From Ligustrum vulgare (lineage: Eukaryota; Streptophyta; Magnoliopsida; Lamiales; Oleaceae): a stretch of 64,000 nt of DNA. The notes under the pieces are model-generated. The model was not told the DNA's origin and did not search any database. It was given only the letters and a program-made list of their open reading frames with translations. The translations under genes and the position numbers were made by a program. This document shows, one piece after another, positions 33,942 through 43,735 of this stretch; position 1 is the stretch's first letter, and each line of letters opens with the position of its first letter. The DNA lies in assembly GCA_963555705.1 (NCBI GenBank), contig OY743174.1:55264234-55328233 (forward strand), given 5' to 3'.

Positions 33942-34260
33942 TCAAACTTGCCAAGGATTTGAGTCATAGACTCGTAGGATCTTGGTATCGTATGAACCAC
34001 AGTGAGAAAACTTGTGGTAGAGCCAATGAAAGGCCGAAGTTCCTCTTTTCTCACAATCATTGCACAGTATGACCCGCATATCCATAGACGGTCATTCGGA
34101 TTATTTTTATCTTACCCAAGATCCAAGATAATCAAGATTACCAATTAACAATGTCTGTAGAACATATCCAACAAAAATCTGGCTAGAATATTCCTCTGGA
34201 ATTTTCTCTGCAGTTAATAGAGCATCTAACATTCCAAAATACATGAAAGTGACCATTTTA
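33942..34260 (-). pseudogene. Fragment of a BRUTUS-like (BTSL) hemerythrin/zinc-finger E3 ligase
   Basis: Two decayed terminal exons on the minus strand. The first (about 34260-34179) reads YFGMLDALLTAEKIPEEYSSQ. The second (34073-33942) reads VILCNDCEKRGTSAFHWLY and ends CGSYDTKILRVYDSNPWQV before a stop. This is the C-terminal zinc-ribbon end of BRUTUS-type iron-sensing E3 ligases. The intron has lost its donor (AT instead of GT at 34178-34177) and acceptor (GG instead of AG at 34075-34074). One zinc-ligand Cys of the ribbon is Phe (HKFSHC). No upstream hemerythrin or RING exons were found. Confidence 0.8.
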
Positions 34261-34388
34261 ATATTTTGTAAGGCTAAAATCTCGTATAACATCAGTAGGA
34301 ATGGACTCAACTTGCAAAAGTGAACTGGAATGTCAAATTAGAAATGCCACAGCCCACATATATAATCATCGGGTAATTATATTACCAC

Positions 34389-36019
34389 TATCAGTGACGA
34401 ACGTAGACTTTAAAGTACTGGGGCACAAATGAATTTGTGTTTTTTAAGACGGCATGTACGGGGACAGCGTCTCCGAATTTTTTTTTTTAGGAATTTTTTA
34501 GGAAGAAGATCAAAAATGAAGAAGTACTTAAAGTTTTATTACAATTATTCTCTACGCATTTTAATGTTCCATAATCACATCATTGTCAATATTCAGTATA
34601 TCATTCTCAATATTTGCTACATCAAATTCAAGGGCGTCACTCCTAACATCCCTAACATTATCCCGACGTTGAAACACGTCTTCAATTTCAACATCAGTTT
34701 CTTCACCAAGTTCCTCAACATCTTCATCTCTAACTTCATTTTCATTACTTTGTTCATCAGAAGAAAACGTGAATTTATGCTTAAAATATTTTTTTCATAA
34801 CTGATACAAACAAACAAATAAATAATTGTAAACACATATTAGCCAAAAAATCTCAAATCCTGAAACAAAAAAAAAATAAAAATAAAAAATAAATAAATTC
34901 AAATAAAACAATAATTTCTCAACTCTCAAATTCTCAATACTCCAAACTCGAAAATCTCAATCTCAATTCACCAAAATCCCTGTTCTCTTTGCTATTTTGA
35001 GGTCGTTTTCTGTTTTTATTTTCGAAAACGCTAAAAACGCGTTCTCTTTGCCATTTTCGAAAACGCATTTTGGAAAACAAAAAAAAAATTTGTACACAAA
35101 ACGGAAAACGCCCGAAACATCGTTTTGGGCGTTTTGTGTGTATTTCGACAAAAAATGTCCAAAACGCGGAAAACGCGTTTTGGGAATTTTTTTTTTTTTT
35201 TTTTAAGAATTATCTTAACTTAGAACTAAGCTTAATATAAAGTTTTTATTTTTTTATTATTTTTTTTAGAATTATCCTAGCTTAGAACTAAGCCTAAATA
35301 AAGAATTTTTTTTTTTTTTAGAATTATTCTAACTTGGAACTTAGTTTAAATAAAGTTTTATTTAATTCAATATCAACATTACAAAAAAAAAAGTTAAATG
35401 AGAATTCTTGTTGTTATATTTCAAAAAATGTAATGATAAATGGACTCTGATGGTTTTGAAAGAACTTGCATTTTCTGGATTTTAATAGAAGTAGAGCTTT
35501 CAGCTTTCTCAAGTCCCGAACCTGACCAAGCTGTGTTAATATAGACTCTTAATGCTCACATTAGTGTGTTGCATGTAACCATATTTTTAGTGTATTGTGA
35601 AAGGAAATTTGAGTTGGAGTTAGTAGTATTCTGCAAGCAAATTAATTAAAAATAGTTTAAATAGTGTTCTGCAAAATTTCAAACATAACGTGTTTTCCAA
35701 CTTTTCATTTTCAAAAACAGTTTTCAGAAATGACAAACTAAACGCGTTTTCAGCAAATTTGAAAACAAAAATAAAAACACAAAACACAAAACATTTTCGA
35801 AAATGAAAATACAAAATAAAATACAAACAGAACGCCACCTAAATCTCTATTCCTAATAGACAAAGACAGAGCAAATAAATCAACAATAATCCAATATAAT
35901 TTCAGAGAATCAGGTAATGGCTATGTTCAAGAATCAATTGAAGATTTAAAAAAAAAAAAAAGACTGATTTTTACTGAGGCACGTGCCCCGACAAGCCTCT
36001 ATGTGGGTCCACCCCTGAC
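34389..36019. mobile_element. Composite repeat with hAT-like ends
   Basis: The left end CAGTGACGAACGTAG and the right end, reverse complemented, CAGGGGTGGACCCACATAG resemble the CAGTGGCGGA-type termini of plant hAT elements, and both sides carry a GGGGCAC word just inside. I could not find matching 8-bp flanks, so the two ends may belong to different insertions. Confidence 0.4.
34978..35842. mobile_element. Older relative of the Harbinger-like element at 18745
   Basis: The left end TGTTCTCTTTGCTATTTTG and right end CAAACAGAACGCC mirror the GTTCTCTTTG termini of 18745-19827, and the subterminal words (TTCGAAAACG, AAACGCGTT) are similar. The interior has three copies of a unit with AGAATTATC and TTAGAACTAAGC (35208-35355). 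Target duplication unresolved. Confidence 0.6.
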
Positions 36020-38108
36020 AATTACATTATTTACTTATTACACCACATTATAAATGCATAACAACTAAAACAAAATTCTAATAAATACACAACCATAAAT
36101 TTACAAATATGCACATTGTAATTTAATTAAGAAAGTAAAAAAAAAAAAAAAAAGACGAAGTACAATGTGCACCACATTTGATTGTCTTCCATTTCTCTTC
36201 ATCTCAATTACGTAAAATCTTCCACCTCTCTTCCTCTCAATTACGAAATTTTCCATGATCATCGAAATTTTAATTTCAATAACAGGTATCAAAATCTTTA
36301 AATTATGGAGAGAGAATCAATTTTATTTTTCCATATTAAAATCGACATATTCATTTGAAAGTGAAGAAACAATGGTGCATCGATAGATTCAAGAATCTGC
36401 CTTTAAACTTCTTCGATCTTCCCACCTTTAGATTCCATTAGATCATCAATTTCTTTGATATCAATATTTAAATTTTATAACCAAATAATCCCTTAAAATT
36501 AGAATCCCTCTTCCATAATCCAAACAATGAATTTGGTGGATTGTTGAAGAAAAGGATTGAAACCTAGAAAATAAATGCTAACGTGAATTTATCCCTTTTT
36601 CAATAATGAAGTTACTTTTTGCATTTTGGAGAAATTTTTTGTGAGAAATGAAGTAACAAAATTCTTGTAGTTATGAAATCATCCAGTGATAAACGCGGGT
36701 TTGGACATGTTGCTTGTCTCAAATTTTTTGTCATGATTCTCAGTTATGAAATCATCCACTGATGAACGTGGTTTAAAATATAGGATCATTTGCAAAATTA
36801 TTGTCATCGTTAATTTTTAAGGATTTTATGAGTTTTAAGAATTTGATTGAATTTATTGCTTTTTTTGGTATTCATTAATTATTTTCAAGAAACAATATTT
36901 TCACAGCGAAGATAATGACACTTGAGGAGGAGGCCGGGTTGTAGTGTAGGTAGAAATTAGGAAGAGATTTTCTCAAAAAATAATTAGTTAGATAAATTTA
37001 AAAGGTTGTTTAGGTCATTGTATTAATGTCTATATTTGTAAATAAGGAATATTTTAAAAAATGTGATGTAGAAAATAAATTTTGTTGTGGTAATATAACC
37101 ATCCATAAACATCGATTTCTAGTGTTTATTTGAATGGCAATAAACTGAGAAACAAAATATTAGTTGATTATTATTATACTTAAGAGGTAGGAGAGCGTCA
37201 TAAGAAATTTTTAACGGGTATACTTCAAGTCCAAGACAAACAGAGTTAAAGACTAATGTGATACGTTCCTTGGTCTAATATTAATGTTGAAAGATTGGCA
37301 ATTTTCAAGCTATTATTACTACGAATTGGTTTAGAATGACAGTTTCCAAGAAAGTAAGAGTTAGAAGTTGCATTCCAGCTTTTGCATTATACACTTCCGA
37401 TTTATTATTCACTCAAAACAGAAAACAAATATAGAAATCAGAAAATGAAAAATCAATAAATAAATTAAATTAAAGTTAAAAGGGGGAATTAACAAAATCA
37501 CACTTCATGGGAAGCAAATGCAAAGGTAATCTGATGGCTTCATCAAATCGAAGGGGAAGACCAACCCTGCAAAACGATGTCGTCAGAATCACCCATCATT
37601 GCCATGTTTTCAACAAAACATGTCAAGGAATTCTGTCGGTATGCATACTCGTTCATTGTTTTTGCCTTATTAATCACAAATCCTAAGTCTATATCACAAT
37701 AATAAACGCCCAACTTCAGATCTATGCATACAGATTACAAAAACACATTTAGAAAAATAATCAAAAAATGTAAGCCTAATTCTACAAAATAATTGGAATA
37801 CACAAAGAGAGGATGAAGGTTACCCGTGGGTATTATCTTGCAAATGACTTTCCCAGGCTTGGAAGAGAGATAGAGAAAGTTTTGAGGGGAGCGAGGAAGT
37901 GGGATATGGAATTTGGATCACGATCACCAAATTTTCTTCTATTAAAAACACGGCTCCTGCCGTGAAATCCTCCACTCCATCATAACACACCACATTCATA
38001 TTTGCTAAACCACCAAAGCTGAAGAAAGAGTGCCTCAAACTCAACACCACACAAAAATCAAAATTCACTAAAAATCTGTCATTTTCTCAACTCTCTCCAA
38101 CCACTCAC
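36020..38108. other. Intergenic stretch, nothing assigned
   Basis: AT-rich, with no recognised domain. On the minus strand about 37505-37580 an open segment (VGLPLRFDEAIRLPLHLLP) after TTTTGCAG could be a terminal exon of the candidate gene beginning at 38256, but the link is unproved. The frame at 37820-38068 (minus) is of unknown meaning. Confidence 0.4.
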
Positions 38109-38256
38109 CTTGGACTACGACGCCGCCGCCTCCTCCTCCGACCACCAATCTAGTAGATTCCGAAGCCAGAGCCACCACCACACCGAGCTTTGCCACCGCC
38201 TTTTCCTTCGCCTCTGGACGGTTCTTCTTCTCAACCCCCGATCGCTCCAAATCCAT
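38109..38256 (-). CDS. Candidate first exon of an unidentified minus-strand gene
   Basis: From ATG 38256-38254 the minus strand is open for 49 codons (MDLERSGVEKKNRPEAKEKA at the start, then a Gly-rich VVGGGGGGVVVQG) to a strong donor CAAG|GTGAGTGG at 38108. GC content is clearly higher than its surroundings, as in a real first exon. Family unknown and downstream exons not established; a pseudogene or UTR is possible. Confidence 0.35.
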
Positions 38257-39386
38257 CTTCGACTGTTCTTCTTCTTCTGGCTAGACGACGAAAACGATAA
38301 TTCCTTCAGCTTTGATTTCAGATATATAGTGTTGAATCTAGAGAAAATAAGGTGAGTTTGCAAGGAGAAGAGTTCTGAATTGGGTTTGGGATTTGGGTTA
38401 TAACACAAATTACTGGCGCAATATGAATGCTAGAGAAAATACTAAATTGCAGTTACAACGCACAACTAATACAATCCACTAATTTTAAAACTTAACAATT
38501 AATAACTTTCACAAATTAGTGTAACTATCAAAAAAAAAAAAAAAAAAAAAAAACCAAAATAAAAATATAATTTCAGATTCTATTGAAAATTAAAGATCAT
38601 CAAATTAGCAGAATCTCAATTCATTTTATTAATATATAGATATAGATATATAAAGATATAGATTGAAGTTTCATATTCAAAAGTCAACTTTATTAAAATG
38701 AGTATTTTGCATATAAATTATTCTATGTTTTCATATTTATTGGATGTAGAATTTATCCTTTAATGTGTTTTAACAAGATGATTGCTCGTTTAAGCAGATC
38801 AATCGTGAAACTCATGTGTTCATATTTTTTTTGTGATCAAATTGTTCGTTTGAACTTAATGAGTTCTGATATATTATATTAAGACTCATGGTTCTATTTC
38901 AAAACGTCAACATTCTTGAGAGTTGCAGTTCAAATCCTTGTAAGTTACTCTATATTTTCATCTTTACACAATATGAAAAATATCATTTAACAATATCTTA
39001 GATGTAAAAATAGTTCAATCCACCCAACTCCACAAGCGAGTTAAGCAATTAATTCATACCATATTCAAATTAATTAGTATCAGTGAAAAAGTGAGTTTAC
39101 TGTAACAATAATGCAAGTGATCATACTACCATATTCAAATGAAAATCCAAGAAATTGTTTGGTTATTTGATCTAGGGTAAGGTAAGGTAGGGTACAAGTT
39201 CTAGGTGCTATCGTGGTCCTCCTTGAGATGACCGTCAACTAAGGGTTGACACGACCCCAATTAAATGAATTGACCTTGCTATTTATACATTATTTGCTTT
39301 AAAATATAATATCAAATATGCATTTCTTGAAGTCGTAACTAATATCAAAATTTAATATGATTTTATACGGTTTAAAAGTACTTCAA

Positions 39387-39407
39387 CCCCCCCCCCCCCC
39401 CCCCCCC
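39387..39407 (+). repeat. Poly-C run (21 C)
   Basis: Homopolymer in AT-rich intergenic DNA; with the 17-C run at 3820 it is one of two such runs in the window. Confidence 0.9.
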
Positions 39408-39767
39408 AACCACCTAATCATAAGCTTGTACTTTTTATATTTTGTGTAACATTGGTAGATAAGTTAGCCCTTATTTAAAATTAGTTTCTTGAGAATACAC
39501 GTTGCCCAAAAAAATATAACTTCCAAATTTTTATCATAATCTTCCCAATTTTTTGAGAATGTATTTTCCAAAAAAATCATTGTCACAACACAAGTATGAA
39601 CTTGTATACAATAATGATTCTTGCCTAGTGGGTTGTGTGATAAAATGTTAGCTTAAGATGCCCAACAAACAATTGATTAAAAAGATAATATTCGAACCAT
39701 GTATGTTTAAATTATGGAGTTTGAGTTCCACTTGATAGATAGAGACAAGTGGATGACATTTACACTC

Positions 39768-39945
39768 CGTTTGGTAACACTATTTGGATTATAAATTGAT
39801 TTATTTATGATTTTGAGGTAAAAAGTAATGGTTGAAAATTGGAGATAGAAAATGTGTGTGATTAAAAAGTGGTTTGAGAAATTGTGTAATTTATAAATTG
39901 GTTTATAAACCAAATAAATTGGTTTATCGAACACTAGCTTAGCCA
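39768..39945. mobile_element. MITE-like element
   Basis: CACTCCGTTTGGTAACACT at the left and TTATCGAACACTAGC at the right, with an AT-rich interior (GTGATTAAAAAGTGGTTTG) shared in style with 11783-11965. Exact ends uncertain. Confidence 0.45.
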
Positions 39946-40189
39946 TATTAATGCAGAGAAATTAACAAATATATAATTTTCACAATCAGTAATATACTTG
40001 GCATTAGATTCACCGCGTGAGAGAATTATTTCTGCAAAGTAATCTTTAGGTTGGAAATTGTAAAATACAGATAATAAAAACATCTCATATTTGGCTGTAA
40101 AAAATTACTCAGTCCAAGACAATCTATAACATATGTGGGAATAGTAGAGAGAGAAAGAAACATCCAGGAGGAAGCCAAACAAATAAGGC

Positions 40190-40853
40190 AAAGGGGGCTT
40201 TCGCCGAAGAAGAACAACAACAACAACAAACCCTAAAGAATGGAATTTGATTAATCTTTGATTCCATTTTTTCCTGGGTTTTCTTCACATTACATTTCCA
40301 AGATCTTTATTCGCCATTGTTTCAAGGTTTGCATTTCATTTAATTCTAAACCTCCCCATCATTGTGTAATTGAATACAATCTGATTGGTGAAGTGATGTT
40401 TTATGGGTTAATGAGAAAATGTGGGTGACTTTAAGATTGGATTTCTGAAATATGGGTATTATAATCTCAGGCTTAATTTTATGAAGCATGAGATTTGAAA
40501 AGGAAAAATTTGTTGTTAAATGGAGATTGATATTTTAGTGCCAGAGAACAGTGGTGATGATGTTGCATAGTCGTTTTTGGAACTTATGGTTTCTTCAGAA
40601 TTTCGACTTTTGTTCTTAGCTGGTAATTCACATGCACTGCCTATGTTGTTGGACTGTTTTTTTTTTTTTCCTTGTTGCTGTCTTGTTTTAAATCTTCTTG
40701 GATAAACTTGAGAATTGCAATTCAGAATGTTTCCTAGAATTACTTTCAGAAGTAATTTTCTGACATTGTCATATTGTTAATATTTGTGAATTGTGATAGG
40801 ACCTGGTCTTCTTTGCCATGGCAAATTCCGAGTGACAATCTAGCTTCAAAAAT
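40190..40853 (+). promoter_or_regulatory. 5'UTR of the bZIP gene with intron and disrupted ancestral start
   Basis: A leader ending at TTCAAG|GTTTGC (40326/40327) and an acceptor TGTGATAG|G (exon from 40800) frame a 473-bp leader intron. In the second leader exon ATG 40818 in a strong context (GCCATGG) opens MANSE and is stopped by TGA at 40833-40835, in frame with the main coding sequence. Related plant proteins begin with MANS, so this looks like the ancestral start. Confidence 0.6.
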
Positions 40854-42959
40854 ATGATTTACAGTGGAAAGAATTCGTTACTGCCTCCAAAAAGTCCATT
40901 TCCTAGCATATATGCATCATATGTTGATCATATTCCTAGTAATGGTGTTGGAGCAAAAGGTCTTGCAAAGCCTAGAGGGGAAAACTCACACCATCAACGT
41001 ACTTCCTCCGAGAGTTTTTTAATAGAGGAGCAACCTTCTTGGTTCGATGCACTCCTCGATGAGCCAGAAACTCCTGTGCGCAGAGGTCATCGGCGCTCAT
41101 CTAGTGATTCGTTTGCATATGATGACACTGTAAATGTTGGAAACAAAAATTATGTTGCTCCAGATAATATCAAGTTAAAAAATTTAACCTTGGTGCCTTC
41201 ATGGAGATCTCAAGATTATGAATTTTATAGAGATGTGCGACATGGTTCTCCGTATGGGGGACCAAATTCTTCAGGCAAAACCAAGAATCAGATATGGGAT
41301 ATGCCTGTGAATTCAGTTGCACCTCCTCGTGGACTTCCTTCTCCTGGGGACAATACCATTATTCAAAATGCAGGATCATCAAGTACTTTAAGAGAAGCAG
41401 AGAGGAGTCCATTTTTACCTACTGAAGAGCAGGATCCAGGTGAACATGGTCCTCATGACCTAAAAGGTTCTTCTGAAAAGGACTCATTTCATGCCAAGCA
41501 TTCTACTTCAGAGATGGACACTAAACGTGCCAAGCAGTATGTTAATTCGACCCTTTACCCACTGAATAACAATGGTTGGATTCTTTTGATTTTTAATCTT
41601 CTCTCATATCCCAGGATCCTGTTTATTTTCTCTGTAGCTGCTTTTTGCCCATTGTCACTTGTTTTTGTTTTGCGAGGAAATCATACTAGGGTTACCCAGT
41701 CCAAATCTATGGATGATCTTTTTCTGAATCCTTTACCCAATAAATTATAGTAATTGAGATTTTGAGTTTCATAATCCTTCAGCCTCCAACTCCTAGTTGT
41801 TCTAGCCTGTTTCCTTGTGTATCAAACCACAGTTTGCCTATTCTCATGTTTCAAAGCCAAACAGGTCCCCTTTCACACTGCATCACAAGAACTTGTTCTA
41901 ATGTGTTTTGTCTGTTCATGACATTTTATAACTTTCATTTGATTTTGAACTACAAATTTTGATTGATATTTTATGGTTCATTAAGCTTGAACATTCTATT
42001 TAATACAGGCAATTCGCTCAACGTTCACGGGTCAGGAAACTTCAATACATCGCTGAACTTGAAAGAAATGTGCAAGCTCTACAGGTTAGTGTCAACGTGC
42101 TTGAGACGTTATGAGATGGAAACTTTATTTAATTTTATATCACTTCCTTACATACTTTTTGAAGCTGTTGGTATCATTCTGTTGTCTATTTTTGCAGGCA
42201 GAAGGCTCTGAAGTTTCTGCTGAGCTCGAATTTCTCAACCAGCAGAATCTCATTCTGAATATGGAGAATAAAACTCTGAAGCAACGGTTAGAAAGTTTAG
42301 CTGAAGAGCATCTAATCAAGCACTGTAAGTTTTTATCCTATCGCTTAATTTTCTTGGTGGTGGTGGTACCTGATTCTTTTGTTTTTAGTAGTTGAGAATC
42401 CTTTCCAACATTATATGACACATCTTAATTTGATTAAAATATGGTATCTATTTGAACTAGTCCGTGATCTGGCGCTAGCATTTTTGGTTAAGCAACCCTT
42501 GGATGGAAAAAAACAGAATTGTCGGGAGAAACAAGACATGTAGACCCCTTTATGTGCAGATAGAAATTGATAAAGTAGAATGGTTCCACCTGATGAGCTT
42601 TGAGAAGTAAATGAACCACCCTCTTCAAAGAGGATTTATTGGAGAACACTAAATGTTACTAATCCCTTGGTTTTTTATAATTACACAAAATTGGATTGAT
42701 ACTCCACACTTTGACTGAAAGTCCATAGCTGTAAGAATCTTCAGTGGTGAATATGTGGATACTATATGCAGTTGAGCACGAAGTATTGGAGAGAGAAGTG
42801 GGAAGACTACAAGCTTTGTATCAGCAACAGCAGCAGCCATCTTCTAGCCATCGACGTGCAAAAAGCAATGATCTTGACCAACAATTTGCTAATCTTTCAT
42901 TGAAACACAAGGAAGCAAGTGGTGGCCGCAATCAGGTTTCTGGTCAACTTCATATTTGA
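40854..42959 (+). CDS. bZIP-like transcription factor, At4g06598 type
   Basis: Coding exons 40854-41536, 42009-42084, 42198-42324, 42772-42959 join in phase to 357 residues. The N-terminal two thirds are Ser/Pro-rich and family-specific: [53 protein letters not shown]. The basic region straddles the first junction ([17 protein letters not shown]), then a leucine zipper ([13 protein letters not shown], then [15 protein letters not shown]). The invariant bZIP Asn is Gln, so DNA binding is probably altered and it may act through dimerisation. A Gln-rich tail ends QVSGQLHI. Nuclear location is expected. The family-typical start MANS lies upstream at 40818 but is cut off by TGA, leaving ATG 40854 as the usable start. 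Confidence 0.92.
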
Positions 42960-43735
42960 GTATATAGCTAGAGCTCCAAGCCTTCAACTGAGCCCTCAAT
43001 GATATTACTTGGTTGACAGTGCCTCACAGTTTCCTTTGTTTCATGGGATCAAGCCAGACTCGTCCAGCGCTTGTGCTTTACCCCGTCCTGCTTTATCTAA
43101 TTTGCTCTCTTCCTTTATTTTCTTTCAATTGGTTTTGTTTCAAGTCATTTTCTCTGATAAATTAGTGTCCCCAAGTGCACCTGGTAGTCTGTGCCGGAAT
43201 ATAGTATTTCGGGGGGGCGACTCTCCTGAGGTGGTTGTCCAGACATGATTGATGTTAGCATTATAGAATTTTAAGTAATGAGTTCGTCGTCGCTTGTACA
43301 CAATTTTATGCTTTATCGATTCTCAAACTATTGATTTCTCAAGTACTTACTGATGAACGTGTGAACGTGTTCTTACAATCATTCCATAGAACAACTGTTT
43401 TAATAGAGGAATTCTCAACGCTCTAATGGGTATTTGGATAATGTACTTCAAAAGCATAAAATTGTTGCATACTATTGTCTTGATCGAGTACGAGTTTCTT
43501 GACATAAAGTTCAGCATGATTGATTTTTTTCTTTTTTTGGAAATTGGATGCAGTTACTAATTCATGTCATGATCCGACATGTATAGAATGAAAACGAAAA
43601 AGTAGACATGACAGGCTAACTGATAAAAATGTATCAGAGACGAAAAATGTAAATCAACATGGCAAGCAAAGTAAATACTCATCTACAATCTATTTTAACA
43701 AGGATCATCATTTATATATGTTTAAAGGTAAAAGT
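42960..43735 (+). other. bZIP 3' region and intergenic DNA
   Basis: Probable 3'UTR to about 43260, then AT-rich spacer up to the stop codon of the convergent COBRA-like gene. No other gene seen. Confidence 0.6.

Larger units (their letters stand above)
38257..40180. other. Intergenic stretch with simple repeats and a MITE
   Basis: Holds a poly-A run (38530-38552), a run of 21 C at 39387-39407 and the MITE-like unit at about 39768-39945 (left ACTCCGTTTGGTAAC, interior TTTATAAATTGGTTTATAAA). No gene seen. Confidence 0.5.

Noticed and set aside
34429..34835. Frames of 123 and 72 residues on either strand
   Set aside because: AT-rich composite repeat with terminal hAT-like words; neither frame has a recognisable domain.
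34389..36019. A confirmed hAT insertion with 8-bp duplication
   Set aside because: The flanking 8-mers do not match, so only a tentative composite repeat is listed.
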